From: Erysipelotrichaceae bacterium
Lineage (GTDB): Bacteria; Bacillota_I; Bacilli_A; Erysipelotrichales; Erysipelotrichaceae
Length of the DNA: 64,000 bases
Reading direction: 5' to 3'
NCBI GenBank assembly: GCA_030694975.1
Contig: JAUYTU010000035.1
Location: forward strand, 124,001 to 188,000
Shown here: one piece after another, positions 42,667-52,792 of the stretch
How positions within the stretch are numbered: the first letter of the stretch is position 1
Layout of the letters: the number at the start of each line of letters is the position of its first letter
Notes under the pieces: model-generated
What the model was told of the DNA's origin: nothing
Seen by the model: only the letters and a program-made list of their open reading frames with translations
Database searches by the model: none
Program-made: the position numbers and the translations under genes

Positions 42667-44532
42667 ATGGATCTACGATCAATCCAACATCCGGATTTTC
42701 TAAAAGTACTTTCAGTAAAACATTGCAATGAACTGGCGAAGCACATTCGTGCTTTTCTCATTGATAATGTGTCAAAAACCGGAGGACATTTGTCGAGTAA
42801 TCTTGGTGTTGTTGAAGTAACTATCGCTATGCATAAGGTATTTGATTCTCCCAAGGATAAATTAATCTTTGATGTTGGACATCAGAGTTATGTTCACAAA
42901 ATTCTGACCGGAAGAGCCGACCGCTTTTTAACACTTCGTCAGTATGAAGGACTTTCGGGCTTCAATAAACGAAGTGAAAGTGTACACGATGTTTGGGAAG
43001 CCGGACATTCTTCGACATCTTTATCAGCAGCGTTGGGAATGGCGGTTGCCCGTGATCTGAATCATGAAAATCACCATATTGTGGCATTGATCGGGGATGG
43101 TTCCATTATCAACGGTATGGCATTTGAAGCACTGAATCATATCGGTGAACTGGGAAAAAATATAATCATTATTTTCAACGACAATAACATGTCCATATCT
43201 AAAAATGTAGGAGCTATGAGCAATGCGTTTGCCCGTTTGCGAGCCAGTAAGCCTTATAACACGTTAAAACAGGATGTTAAAGACGTATTAAAGACCAATG
43301 TTGTTGGAAGTTCAGTTTTAAAAGGAATTACGGCTGTCAGGGACACACTGAAGTCGCACATTGTTGATTCTTCGATTTTCGGCGAATTGGGTATTGAGTA
43401 CTTAGGACCAGTCGATGGTCACAGTTTAAAAGAGTTGATCCGTGCTTTTGAAACAGCCAAAGAACATCAGGGACCCATTGTCATCCATGCGATAACAAGT
43501 AAAGGAAAAGGGTATACACCTAGCGAATCAGATAAGGACGGATCATGGCATGGTGTAAATCAGTTTGATCCCGATACAGGGATTCTGAACAATAATCTGC
43601 CTCCCTCACATTCCTCTTGGTCAGCGATTTACAGTGAGACATTGGTTCGTTTAGCTAAACACAACCCAAAGATAACTGCAATCACACCGGCAATGATCGG
43701 AGGATCAAAACTTGAGCGATTTTTTGAATTGTTTAAAGACCGCAGTTTTGATACCGGCATTGCGGAAGAGCATGCGGTAACATTTGCGGCCGCGATGGCC
43801 CTGGAAGGTTATCGTCCGTTCTTATCGATGTATTCCACCTTTTTACAACGTGGTTATGATCAGATCAATCACGATGTATGTCGAATGGATTTACCAGTCG
43901 TTTTCGGTGTAGATCGCGCCGGTTTGGTCGGGGAAGACGGTGATACTCATCACGGTGTATTTGATATCGGAATATTGCGTCCGCTACCGAATTTAGTAAT
44001 TGCAACCGCAAAAGATGCAGATGAAGCACAGGATATGCTATTTACAGCTTTTAATCAGAAACACCCGTTTGCTATTCGCTATCCCCGTGGTTCTGCACCT
44101 TTTCAGCCAAAAGCAGAGTTAAAAGAAATCCGGGTCGGTCAATGGGAGATTTTGAATAAAAATATTGAGAGCAAGGCTGTGATCATCGGTTATGGTCCGG
44201 ATGTCGAACGCATCCTTCAGAAAACGACCATCAATGATCTTCCGATTTCAATCATTAATGCCCGGTTTATTAAGCCGTTGGATGAAGATATGATCAAAGA
44301 AATCGCTAGCTGGCAGCTACCTGTTTTTGTATATCAACCCGATTTGGAGATGGGCGGACTTGCATCTGCAATCTTGGAGTTTTTAGCGAAAGAACATTTG
44401 TCCCTTGATTGTACGCCGATTGGTTTAAAAGATGAATATATTCCCCATGGCGCTGTCGGTATTTTACGTAAGAAATATGGAATTGATATCAACAGCCTGT
44501 TTGAACAGGTTTTAAAGGTCATAGGTGAATAA
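42667..44532 (+). CDS. dxs: 1-deoxy-D-xylulose-5-phosphate synthase
   Basis: A 621-residue thiamine-diphosphate enzyme joining pyruvate and glyceraldehyde-3-phosphate. The ThDP/metal motif is GDGSIINGMAFEALNHIG followed by FNDNNMSIS. The catalytic glutamate region is GIAEEHAVTFAA, and a transketolase C-terminal domain closes the protein. It shows that isoprenoid precursors are made by the MEP pathway. AGGAGG lies upstream. Confidence 0.96.
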   Translation: MDLRSIQHPDFLKVLSVKHCNELAKHIRAFLIDNVSKTGGHLSSNLGVVEVTIAMHKVFDSPKDKLIFDVGHQSYVHKILTGRADRFLTLRQYEGLSGFNKRSESVHDVWEAGHSSTSLSAALGMAVARDLNHENHHIVALIGDGSIINGMAFEALNHIGELGKNIIIIFNDNNMSISKNVGAMSNAFARLRASKPYNTLKQDVKDVLKTNVVGSSVLKGITAVRDTLKSHIVDSSIFGELGIEYLGPVDGHSLKELIRAFETAKEHQGPIVIHAITSKGKGYTPSESDKDGSWHGVNQFDPDTGILNNNLPPSHSSWSAIYSETLVRLAKHNPKITAITPAMIGGSKLERFFELFKDRSFDTGIAEEHAVTFAAAMALEGYRPFLSMYSTFLQRGYDQINHDVCRMDLPVVFGVDRAGLVGEDGDTHHGVFDIGILRPLPNLVIATAKDADEAQDMLFTAFNQKHPFAIRYPRGSAPFQPKAELKEIRVGQWEILNKNIESKAVIIGYGPDVERILQKTTINDLPISIINARFIKPLDEDMIKEIASWQLPVFVYQPDLEMGGLASAILEFLAKEHLSLDCTPIGLKDEYIPHGAVGILRKKYGIDINSLFEQVLKVIGE

Positions 44533-44533
44533 A

Positions 44534-45256
44534 ATGCGTCTAGATGTTAAGTTATCTCAACTTTATGATATTTCGCGTCAGAAGGCTCAGGATGCGTTAA
44601 AGGACGAACGTGTTTTAGTTAACGGTAGCGTCGTTACAAAAAGTTCAACAGAAATCAATGACATTGATGTCATCGAGATGACAAATCTCAAAAAGACATT
44701 TGTTTCTCGGGCCGGATTTAAGCTTGAGGAAATAATTGAAAAGCATCATGTGGATATAAACGGATTAAACTGTATCGATATTGGCGCATCCACCGGAGGA
44801 TTTACAGATTGTCTTTTGCAAAGAAATGCACAATCGGTTACAGCCGTGGATGTCGGAACCATGCAACTTCATCTTTCGCTCAAAGAGAACCCAAGAGTCG
44901 TTGTGATGGAGAACACAAATGCAAGAAATCTCAATGCTGAACAGTTCGAATATCTGTTTGATGTATTAGTGATGGATGTGTCATTTATATCAATTAAACT
45001 ACTGATTAAAAATATGGTCGAATTGGTAAAAGCTCAAGGCAAATTATTCATTTTGGTCAAACCGCAATTTGAAGTCGGTGAGAAATATCTGAATAAACAT
45101 GGGGTCGTTACGGATGAAAAGCAGGTGATTAGGATCCTTAATGAGTATCGGGTATTGTTTAAACAACTGAACATTTCAATCGTTGATTGTCTTAAATCTT
45201 CCGTAACCGGACGTGAGGGTAATCAAGAATATATCTTTTACTTAGTAAAGCGCTAG
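44534..45256 (+). CDS. tlyA: TlyA family rRNA 2'-O-methyltransferase
   Basis: 240 residues. An N-terminal S4 RNA-binding domain (RLDVKLSQLYDISRQKAQD) precedes an FtsJ-type SAM methyltransferase with DIGASTGGFTDCLLQ as the SAM loop. Such proteins methylate cytidines in 16S and 23S rRNA. I prefer ATG 44534, six bases after AGGTGA, to GTG 44525. In most Bacillota argR lies between tlyA and recN; here recN follows directly. Confidence 0.92.
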   Translation: MRLDVKLSQLYDISRQKAQDALKDERVLVNGSVVTKSSTEINDIDVIEMTNLKKTFVSRAGFKLEEIIEKHHVDINGLNCIDIGASTGGFTDCLLQRNAQSVTAVDVGTMQLHLSLKENPRVVVMENTNARNLNAEQFEYLFDVLVMDVSFISIKLLIKNMVELVKAQGKLFILVKPQFEVGEKYLNKHGVVTDEKQVIRILNEYRVLFKQLNISIVDCLKSSVTGREGNQEYIFYLVKR

Positions 45257-45271
45257 AGGGAGGATTTGCCA

Positions 45272-46927
45272 TTGATTCGCCAGATAACTGTAAAAAACTT
45301 TGTTTTAATTGATGAGGTCAGCTTAGATCTGTCTTTGGGTATGAGCGTTTTTACCGGTGAAACCGGAGCAGGGAAGTCCTTGTTGATTGACGCGATCGGA
45401 TTGCTCTGCGGGGATCGGGCTTCCAGTCAGTTAATTCGTAAAAATGCGCAATCAGCTTTCGTTGAAGGCGTTTTTGAAATTTTGCCTTTCTCAAAAGCCG
45501 GACGTCTATGCAAAGAATTTGATATCGATTCTTCCGATCTTATCATTATCAGTCGTGAGATATTTTCAGATGGTAAATCCACATCTAAAATCAATCATCG
45601 ACTGACTCCTTTGTCGGTGGTAAGAGAATTAACGGCTGCAATTATTGATATTCACAGTCAGCACGATTCGCAATATCTGTTAAATGATAAATATCATTTG
45701 TCGCTGTTGGATGAGTTCATTGGTGAAAATGAGACGTTTGGAACAGTTAAAGAAAAGTACAAAGAGTGGAATGCTCTGGTTTTGGAAGTTAATGAGAAAT
45801 CATCAACCGAATATAATGTTTCGGACCTTGATTATCTGAATTTTCAAATCCAGGAAATCGAAGCATTCAATCCGTCTCAAGATGATTTTGATGCGTTGGA
45901 ACAAAAACAGCGACAGTTAATGGCTTTTGAGAAAATCAGTAAACTGGCGAATGCTTCCATGAATCTGCTTGATGAGTCGGATGGTGTCAAAGAAAAACTG
46001 TTTGAATCCTACAAGAGTCTTTCAGGATGTCATGAAGATGGTACACTTGTGGATATGAGCAGTCAGCTGGAATCGCTATATTATCAAATTGAGGATGTTG
46101 CCGAAGAACTTAATCACCATTTATCAACGTTGGAGTTTAGTGAAGATGATCTCAATATCATTCAGCAGCGATTGTTTGAGTATGGAAAACTTAAGCGCAA
46201 GTATGGCAATGCGATTGATTTAATTGTGAAGAAGAAAGATGAATTTAAAGAACGTGTATACACCATCGAGAATCGCCAGGACGTTTTAGAAGCTTTGATT
46301 AAAAGGCGGGATTCTGCGTATGATACGTATCAAAAAGCATCGATACGTTTGACCGACTTGCGAAAAGACCGTGCCAAACATCTTCAAAGCGAAATTTTGA
46401 ATCATTTGAATGATTTACAATTGGAAAATACTCGATTTGTGATTGAAGTCAGCGAAAGCAAGCCAAGTGCATATGGTATGGATAAAGTCGTCTTTGTCAT
46501 ATCGACCAATCCCGGAGAACCTTTGCGTCCGCTCAGCAAGGTTGCCAGCGGCGGAGAATTATCGCGCATCATGCTTGGACTTAAAGCGATTTTTACCAAA
46601 CTTCAAGGCATTTCAACCATAATATTTGATGAAATAGATACGGGAGTGTCCGGATTGATAGCGACTAAAATCGGTCAGAAAATGCATTCGCTCAGTAAAG
46701 ACGCCCAGATTCTTACAGTGACTCATTTGGCTCAGGTCGCAGCGTGTGGTGATGAACATTATCTGGTCAGCAAAGTTGCGAAAGAAGAAACGACCTTGAC
46801 CTTTATTGAGAATCTAAGCGAATCAAAACGTATTGAACAATTAGCATTGATTTCCTCGGGTACCACCAGTGAGAAAGCGTTAACAGCCGCCCGGGAACTT
46901 TACTTGCGGAATAAAAGTACAAATTAA
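45272..46927 (+). CDS. recN: DNA repair protein RecN
   Basis: A 551-residue SMC-like ATPase of double-strand-break repair. Walker A is TGETGAGKSLLIDAI near the N-terminus. A long coiled-coil region is broken by the hinge-like centre. The C-terminal half carries the signature SGGELSRIMLGLKAI and Walker B IIFDEIDTGVSG. The start should be TTG 45272, seven bases after GGGAGGA; TTG 45266 would leave only one base. Confidence 0.95.
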   Translation: MIRQITVKNFVLIDEVSLDLSLGMSVFTGETGAGKSLLIDAIGLLCGDRASSQLIRKNAQSAFVEGVFEILPFSKAGRLCKEFDIDSSDLIIISREIFSDGKSTSKINHRLTPLSVVRELTAAIIDIHSQHDSQYLLNDKYHLSLLDEFIGENETFGTVKEKYKEWNALVLEVNEKSSTEYNVSDLDYLNFQIQEIEAFNPSQDDFDALEQKQRQLMAFEKISKLANASMNLLDESDGVKEKLFESYKSLSGCHEDGTLVDMSSQLESLYYQIEDVAEELNHHLSTLEFSEDDLNIIQQRLFEYGKLKRKYGNAIDLIVKKKDEFKERVYTIENRQDVLEALIKRRDSAYDTYQKASIRLTDLRKDRAKHLQSEILNHLNDLQLENTRFVIEVSESKPSAYGMDKVVFVISTNPGEPLRPLSKVASGGELSRIMLGLKAIFTKLQGISTIIFDEIDTGVSGLIATKIGQKMHSLSKDAQILTVTHLAQVAACGDEHYLVSKVAKEETTLTFIENLSESKRIEQLALISSGTTSEKALTAARELYLRNKSTN

Positions 46928-46948
46928 TCTTCTTTTGAAGATTTTTTT
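46926..46948 (+). terminator. Terminator of the nusB-recN run
   Basis: AATCTTC / GAAGATT stem with a TTTT loop and a T run, starting on the recN stop codon. Confidence 0.87.
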
Positions 46949-46964
46949 GTAAGGAGGATCAGCC

Positions 46965-48023
46965 TTGGGAAAAATTATCTTTCATATTGATATCAATGCC
47001 TTTTTCGCTTCGGCAGAGACACTGCGTGACCCATCTCTGAGAAACAAGCCGATTGCGGTTTGTTCAAATAAAAGAGGCTCGGTTGTTACCACCGCTAATT
47101 ACATTGCTCGGGATTATGGGGTCAGAAGTGCGATGCCCTTGGTAGAAGCGTTGAAGCTTTGTCCGCATCTGGTGGTTACCGGTGTTCATTTTGATTTGTA
47201 CGAGAAAATATCGGAGCAGTTTGTGGCTTTATGCAAGAAGTATACGGATATTGTTGAGGTTGCAAGTGTGGATGAATGCTATCTCGATGTTACAGAAGCC
47301 ATCAAGGCTTACAAACGGCCTTTGGATTTAGCTTTGACAGTACGGAAAGATATCAAAAAAACGATCGGTCTGGATGTCAGCATCGGGATCGCTCCCAATC
47401 GTTTCCTGGCGAAGATGGCTTCAGATTTGAAGAAGCCCAATGGCATGACGGTTTTACGTCAGAAAGAAGTACAAAGTAAACTTTGGCCATTGCCAATCGA
47501 ACGAATGCATGGTGTAGGCACAAAATCCGCAGAATATTTAAAGAATATCAATATACTGACCATCGGTGATTTGGCAACCTGCGACAGCAATCGAATTGTG
47601 GCTATTTTCAAGAAAAGTACAGATGCTATGATTAAACGTGCTAATGGTGAAGATGACAGTGAGCTGGAGGTCGATCAGATCGTTAAATCACTTTCTCAGT
47701 CAACGACATTGATGAATGCGACCAGTGATTATGAAGAAATCTCCTTTGTTTTGGAGAAACTGTGCAAAGAGTTACAGCAAAGGTGTCTGGATGAAGGGGT
47801 TTTAGCGCAACAGGTCACGATCACAGTGAAGAATGATGATTTTCAATCGTATACGCGAACCATGAAATTACCAAATCCGAGCAATATGCATCAAGAATTC
47901 TTTGAAAATGCAATGCTCTTGTTTGATGCCAATTTTTCTGAGATGAATGTTAAGTTGCTGGGTGTCGGGTGTTCTCAATTTATCTTTCGTGATATAATCA
48001 GTGAACAAATGAAACTGTTCTAG
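46965..48023 (+). CDS. dinB: DNA polymerase IV
   Basis: A 352-residue Y-family translesion polymerase. The catalytic aspartate is in FHIDINAFFASAE and the second acidic pair is in ASVDECYLDVT. An HhH segment (MHGVGTKSAEYLKNI) and a little-finger domain follow. TTG start 46965 after AAGGAGG. No beta-clamp peptide is obvious beyond the final EQMKLF, which resembles a QxxLF clamp motif. Confidence 0.95.
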   Translation: MGKIIFHIDINAFFASAETLRDPSLRNKPIAVCSNKRGSVVTTANYIARDYGVRSAMPLVEALKLCPHLVVTGVHFDLYEKISEQFVALCKKYTDIVEVASVDECYLDVTEAIKAYKRPLDLALTVRKDIKKTIGLDVSIGIAPNRFLAKMASDLKKPNGMTVLRQKEVQSKLWPLPIERMHGVGTKSAEYLKNINILTIGDLATCDSNRIVAIFKKSTDAMIKRANGEDDSELEVDQIVKSLSQSTTLMNATSDYEEISFVLEKLCKELQQRCLDEGVLAQQVTITVKNDDFQSYTRTMKLPNPSNMHQEFFENAMLLFDANFSEMNVKLLGVGCSQFIFRDIISEQMKLF

Positions 48024-48032
48024 GAGCCAACT

Positions 48033-48938
48033 ATGGAATTTATTGAAGCTGTAGAGGATTTTTTGCATCATTGTCAGTTGAATGAAGGAAAAGCTAAAAA
48101 TACAGTCGATGCCTACCGTCAAGATTTGGCGGATTATCGACGTTTTATGAGCAGAAACAAAATCGGACTGGATCAAATCGCTTACAAAGATCTGATTGAA
48201 TGGGTGAATCATTTGAAACTGACAAAAAAACCGACAACAGTGAACCGTTTGGTTAGCAGTGTGACCGGATTTCACCGTTATTTATCAAGTCAATACAAGT
48301 TTGCTGATCCAACCGTCAAATTATCTATTTCCCGGGCGAAAAATCCGCTTCCCAAAACACTGGGCAGATCGGATATCAATCGCTTGCTTAAAAGTTTTCC
48401 AGTAACGGCGTTGGGAGAATATCAGCGAACGATTTGTGAGATGCTGTTTGCTACCGGATTGCGCGTAAGTGAGCTGTGCGAATTGCAGTTTCAGCAGGTT
48501 TATTCGCAGGAGGGTCTTCTGCGGATTATCGGTAAAGGGGACAAAGAAAGAATCGTTCCTATCGGAAAATCTGCACTTTCTGCTTATAAAAATTATCTTG
48601 AACATGTTCGGCCAAATTGGGTTAAAAAGGGAAGTTCGGCTGTATTCATTGGCCCTAACGGCAAGCAACTGTCTCGTCAATATGTTTGGGCTATGCTAAA
48701 ATGTAAGTCGACAGAGTTGGGTTTTGATCCCAAAATATCTCCGCATACCCTTAGACACAGCTTTGCCTCAGCATTATTGGAAGGGGGCGCTGATTTGCGA
48801 GTCATACAAGAATTATTGGGTCACAGTGACATTTCAACAACGCAGATTTACACGCATATCGAAAGCAGTCGGCTTCATAAGAATTATGATCAATTTCATC
48901 CCGGACGTCTGTTGGACAAGGAGAATGATGATGAATAA
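48033..48938 (+). CDS. xerD: Tyrosine recombinase XerD
   Basis: 301 residues. An N-terminal SAM-like core-binding domain is followed by the catalytic domain with the first arginine in [12 protein letters not shown], the HTLRHSFA box, the second histidine in [15 protein letters not shown] and the nucleophilic tyrosine in the same segment. It resolves chromosome dimers with XerC. Location beside deoB matches Bacillus ripX-drm and supports XerD rather than a phage integrase. Confidence 0.92.
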   Translation: MEFIEAVEDFLHHCQLNEGKAKNTVDAYRQDLADYRRFMSRNKIGLDQIAYKDLIEWVNHLKLTKKPTTVNRLVSSVTGFHRYLSSQYKFADPTVKLSISRAKNPLPKTLGRSDINRLLKSFPVTALGEYQRTICEMLFATGLRVSELCELQFQQVYSQEGLLRIIGKGDKERIVPIGKSALSAYKNYLEHVRPNWVKKGSSAVFIGPNGKQLSRQYVWAMLKCKSTELGFDPKISPHTLRHSFASALLEGGADLRVIQELLGHSDISTTQIYTHIESSRLHKNYDQFHPGRLLDKENDDE

Positions 48939-50127
48939 CAATAACTTAAATTATAAAAGAATTATTACGATCGTAATGGATTCGGTTGGTGTTGGTGCTG
49001 CACCGGATGCTGATACGTACGATGACTTAGGATCTGATACCTTTGGAAACATCGCCAAAGCCGTGGGTGGCTTGCATATGCCAAACATCGCAACCCTCGG
49101 TATGGGCAATTTGCATCCAATTCTAGGGGTAGAACCTACAAAATCACCGTTGGGTTATTTTGGCAAGATGGCTGAAGCCTCTGCAGGTAAAGATACGATG
49201 ACCGGCCATTGGGAAATGATGGGTTTATACATTGAAAAACCTTTTCAGACATTTACAGATAACGGTTTTCCTGATGAACTAATTAATGAATTAGTAAAGC
49301 GAACCGGTCATAACATTTTGTGTAATCGTTCAGCCTCTGGTACAGAGGTATTGGATGAGTATGGCGAAGAACATATGAAAACCAATGATATGATCGTATA
49401 TACATCTGCTGATTCTGTGTTGCAAATTGCGGCACATGAAGAAACATTCGGTTTGCAAGAGCTGTATCGCTGTTGTGAGATTGCCCGAGAGCTAACGATG
49501 CAGCCAAAGTGGCTGGTTGGCCGCGTTATTGCCCGTCCGTTTGTCGGGCCTGGAGTAGGGGAGTTTAAAAGAACGTCTAACAGACATGATTATGCATTAA
49601 AACCTTATGGTAAAACAGCCTTGGATTACTTAAAAGAAGCCAATTATGATGTCATCAGTGTCGGCAAAATCGTTGATATTTTCGATGGTGAAGGGGTTAC
49701 TGAGTTTTACAAGAGCAAAAGCAACCAACACGGAATGCAAACGACCACTGATTTACTTGACAAAGATTTCACAGGTTTACTTTTTACTAATTTAGTCGAT
49801 TTTGATGCGCTTTGGGGTCATCGCCGTAATCCATCGGGTTATGGTAATGAGTTGGAACAATTTGATGTACAGCTTGGAGCACTATTGAAAAAGCTTAAAA
49901 ATGATGATTTATTGGTCTTAACGGCAGATCACGGAAATGATCCACTGCACAAAGGAACCGACCATACGCGCGAAATGGTGTTTCAAGTATATTATTCGCC
50001 ATCATTTACCGGTAGTGGTTTATTGCCGGTCAGCGATACATTTGCGGATATCGGAGCAACCATTACGGATAACTTTAAAACCAAGATGACATCCTATGGT
50101 AAATCCGTATTAAGTTACTTAAAGTAA
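48931..50127 (+). CDS. deoB: Phosphopentomutase
   Basis: A 398-residue alkaline-phosphatase-superfamily mutase interconverting (deoxy)ribose 1- and 5-phosphates. The N-terminal metal ligand is in [13 protein letters not shown], the phosphoacceptor threonine in [11 protein letters not shown], and the C-terminal ligands in [19 protein letters not shown]. Of three consecutive ATGs, 48931 is the best placed, seven bases after AAGGAG; it overlaps the xerD stop. Confidence 0.95.
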   Translation: MNNNNLNYKRIITIVMDSVGVGAAPDADTYDDLGSDTFGNIAKAVGGLHMPNIATLGMGNLHPILGVEPTKSPLGYFGKMAEASAGKDTMTGHWEMMGLYIEKPFQTFTDNGFPDELINELVKRTGHNILCNRSASGTEVLDEYGEEHMKTNDMIVYTSADSVLQIAAHEETFGLQELYRCCEIARELTMQPKWLVGRVIARPFVGPGVGEFKRTSNRHDYALKPYGKTALDYLKEANYDVISVGKIVDIFDGEGVTEFYKSKSNQHGMQTTTDLLDKDFTGLLFTNLVDFDALWGHRRNPSGYGNELEQFDVQLGALLKKLKNDDLLVLTADHGNDPLHKGTDHTREMVFQVYYSPSFTGSGLLPVSDTFADIGATITDNFKTKMTSYGKSVLSYLK

Positions 50128-50220
50128 GATAAAGCAAAGTAGAATAAATTAAAGAGTAAATTGCTATCAATTATCTATTAATTAGTTATTATATTTACAT
50201 AATATACATTATACGAAGTA

Positions 50221-51690
50221 CTATTTAACTGTTTTACTAATATAAGGGATCACATTTAGCAGTTCCCTTTCAATAACCGTTGTAAGATACTGCCAAGGGT
50301 ATTTGGCAGTATTTTTTGCGGAATGACTGATAAATCGAATGCTGTTGTTTGGATTCTTGATGACCGTAACAAGGATACATTTATTCGAAGTTGCGCCATG
50401 TGTGTCTGTCGCATTATAACAAACGACGTTTTCACCGAGTTTAGTTGTATCTACATTTCCAGTGGCTGTCAATCGATCGGTAATATTACCGTCTTCAAGA
50501 TCAAAGGCATATACATTTTCATAAATATCAAAATCATAATATCGATAGATTGATCGATTATTTGCTGTAATTGTCGGTGGTGTGTTGGCTGGCGCAATAA
50601 CCGTGACAGTCATAATTCCCGTGGCTTTGAACCCATATTTATCGGATATTTCAAACCTAAGCGAATATACTCCGATTTTATTGACAAAAGGATTACTTAA
50701 AACCTTAATTTTTGGGGTCAACTCCCCTTCTTCTTTATCAAAAGCCCGAATGTATTTTGTGTAATCAAATGGTTCTTTTTCGACGATGGTCGGATTCACT
50801 ATTTCCAACCAAGGTGCTGAATTAATCAGCTGACTGGTCACAATAAGTGGTGTTCCGCCGTATTGAATAAAACTGGAAACAATCCAAACCGGTTTAATGG
50901 TAGTACCTTCAACGATTCTTCTTCGACTCAAAAAGCATACACTCGGATTTGCTGATACCCTATAATACGTATTCGTACCATCAAAGTAACGCTCCAACAC
51001 TTGTTTATATAGAGTATTCTCTCTAAAATAAGCACGATTCAAATAAGCACTTGAACAATTTGCTCCAGATGTATGAATTGGATAACTTGTCGAAGGTCCT
51101 GATCTGGCATAAACATGTTGTGCAATGATTGAGATTTCCGTATCTTTCAAATTTGAAATACTCTGATACTCTATGTCACCGATCTTTGCCTTAATCGGTT
51201 GATCCAACGGAAAATATAGTGGTATTTTCTTAAATACATTAATTTTTTTACCATGAATTATCAGATAAGCCGTATAGTTTTGACCCAACTCAAAAGTACT
51301 CAAAGGAACGGTTACTGTAAATCCGACATTAGCATAGTCATAATAGCACGTGTTTGACAGTTGGTAAAAAGCTGTATCACTGCAACGCGGTACATTGCCA
51401 TAACGTAACAGTTGAGTCTGATCAATGGACTGTAGAGTCGCCTGATGACGGCTGGTTTTGAGTGGATTTTCAAACTGAATAAATATATCGTGAGTTGAAG
51501 AATTTGTAAAGTGCTGTTGCATGTACATGAAACCCCATCCGGTCAGCTTTATATTGTTATTGAGATAACTTATATCCGTGATTTCATATCGTAGTTCCCT
51601 GCGTGTCACGACTTCCATCGATTTAACCGGAATGTATTTTGCAAATAATGTTCCGATGATCCAACTAACGATGAATACGATTTTTAGCAT
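50221..51690 (-). CDS. Secreted or membrane-anchored SH3b/DUF5011 protein
   Basis: 489 residues. The N-terminal hydrophobic segment (about 3-19) is a signal peptide or anchor. Residues about 185-260 look like an SH3b domain (HVYARSGPSTSYPI, then YYRVSAN). Two DUF5011 Ig-like repeats follow at about 305-385 and 390-465, each with the A-D-x-E-D/E-G signature (AFDKEEGELTP, AFDLEDGNITD) and a later SDKYG or TDTHG turn. The N-terminal 180 residues are unrecognised. There is no LPxT motif. It overlaps the small membrane-protein gene upstream, so the two probably act together at the cell surface. Confidence 0.75.
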   Translation of the reverse strand: MLKIVFIVSWIIGTLFAKYIPVKSMEVVTRRELRYEITDISYLNNNIKLTGWGFMYMQQHFTNSSTHDIFIQFENPLKTSRHQATLQSIDQTQLLRYGNVPRCSDTAFYQLSNTCYYDYANVGFTVTVPLSTFELGQNYTAYLIIHGKKINVFKKIPLYFPLDQPIKAKIGDIEYQSISNLKDTEISIIAQHVYARSGPSTSYPIHTSGANCSSAYLNRAYFRENTLYKQVLERYFDGTNTYYRVSANPSVCFLSRRRIVEGTTIKPVWIVSSFIQYGGTPLIVTSQLINSAPWLEIVNPTIVEKEPFDYTKYIRAFDKEEGELTPKIKVLSNPFVNKIGVYSLRFEISDKYGFKATGIMTVTVIAPANTPPTITANNRSIYRYYDFDIYENVYAFDLEDGNITDRLTATGNVDTTKLGENVVCYNATDTHGATSNKCILVTVIKNPNNSIRFISHSAKNTAKYPWQYLTTVIERELLNVIPYISKTVK

Positions 51691-52054
51691 GTTTTTGCCT
51701 CCTTTGCGTGAAAATGATTAGTATTAGAACCGAAAATAAGAATGTTAAAAATAAAGTTTCAACTGAACTGTCCTTTTGCTTCCTCTGCTCGTTCACTGGA
51801 CTCTCAATCGTTTGACACTCCGTTATAAATGTCAAATTGAATGTTTCAATCAGTTTATGATTATGATCGAAATATCCAAATGTTTTTGTCTGATTTGAAA
51901 CAGTAAGATGCCCGTTGGATGAACTGAAAAAATATGGAATATCTGATTTTAGATAGTGCTTTTCGTTGAGCCCGAAAACATAAACTTCTTCAAAAGCACA
52001 GTCATTTCTGTTAAAGATGTTCTTTGGCTGAAAGTCGCCATTATGGAAGTACAT
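51665..52054 (-). CDS. Small protein with C-terminal membrane anchor, unknown function
   Basis: 129 residues I do not recognise. The N-terminal 85 residues are soluble and rich in aromatic residues and asparagine, and one membrane segment (VETLFLTFLFSVLILIIF) lies at about 95-115 before a strongly basic tail. I place the start at ATG 52054, preceded by GGTGAT, rather than TTG 52072. The tail overlaps the start of the DUF5011 protein by 26 bases, a sign of coupling. No signal peptide, so the soluble part could be on either side. Confidence 0.6.
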   Translation of the reverse strand: MYFHNGDFQPKNIFNRNDCAFEEVYVFGLNEKHYLKSDIPYFFSSSNGHLTVSNQTKTFGYFDHNHKLIETFNLTFITECQTIESPVNEQRKQKDSSVETLFLTFLFSVLILIIFTQRRQKHAKNRIHR

Positions 52055-52084
52055 GTTGATCACCACTACCAAATACCTAATAAA

Positions 52085-52107
52085 TAAAAAAACTCCCGAA
52101 GGAGTCA
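52085..52107 (-). terminator. Terminator after the short CCA enzyme gene
   Basis: On the minus strand ACTCC-TTCG-GGAGT followed by seven T residues. The stem begins inside the stop codon of the CCA gene, so this gene end is deliberate and not a sequencing frameshift. Confidence 0.9.
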
Positions 52108-52791
52108 GAAAAATTTGCTTAGTGTCGGAATGATTTTTCTGTAGTATTCAAGCATTTCTTTTTGATTGCCTGTTATAACATTCTCAAATAGTTTCTTGCG
52201 TTCAAGTTCTATTGCGTTCATTTTAAGAAAATTTAATGTATCCGACAAGTCGATGCAGGCGTTTAACAGATTGTCTTCCAGTCTAAATCCTAAGGTAACG
52301 CTAAATCGAATTGCTCTCAAGATGCGTAATGCATCTTCATTTATACGCAACAAGGGATCACCAATGCAGCGCAGAACGCCGTTTTTTAGATCTGTGATAC
52401 CATGATAAGGGTCATACAAATTCATGTTTTTATCCATGTACAGAGCATTTACGGTAAAATCGCGACGCATGGCATCCTTGGAAACATCATCTGTAAAACT
52501 GATTTTTGTGGGATAACGGTGACAATGGTATTCACTTTCCATACGAAAAGTCGTGATTTGACATATAACGGGCTCTGTGAGGGTCACAACGCCAAAATAC
52601 GAGGAACTCAAATCCATATCTGAATCGCTAAAAAGTTGCTGTACGCGCAATTGTGGAGCGCTGGTTGCAATATCTACATCCGTGATGCGATTACCTAAGA
52701 AAAAATCACGGACACAACCGCCTACAAAATAGGCGGTATAACCGTGATCATTTAAACGCTTTAAAATAAAGAGATACGAATCAAATTCCAT
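52105..52791 (-). CDS. cca: CCA-adding enzyme / poly(A) polymerase family, head and neck only
   Basis: 228 residues. The class II nucleotidyltransferase head is intact: GGCVRDFFLG (motif A loop), TDVDIA (the metal-binding Asp pair), RRDFTVNALY (motif B) and EDALRILRAIRFSVTLG (motif D). The protein stops right after the neck helix, where normal CCA enzymes (370-450 residues) continue with body and tail domains that hold tRNA. The stop is followed at once by a terminator. It may be a naturally short enzyme or a reduced paralogue. Confidence 0.82.
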   Translation of the reverse strand: MEFDSYLFILKRLNDHGYTAYFVGGCVRDFFLGNRITDVDIATSAPQLRVQQLFSDSDMDLSSSYFGVVTLTEPVICQITTFRMESEYHCHRYPTKISFTDDVSKDAMRRDFTVNALYMDKNMNLYDPYHGITDLKNGVLRCIGDPLLRINEDALRILRAIRFSVTLGFRLEDNLLNACIDLSDTLNFLKMNAIELERKKLFENVITGNQKEMLEYYRKIIPTLSKFF

Positions 52792-52792
52792 G

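Noticed and set aside
48033-48938. Phage or transposon integrase
   Set aside because: Length, motif order and adjacency to deoB fit housekeeping XerD; no attachment repeats or phage genes are near.
52085-52105. Frameshift hiding the rest of the CCA enzyme
   Set aside because: A perfect terminator overlaps the stop codon and the next DNA encodes an unrelated protein in another frame, so no downstream remainder exists.
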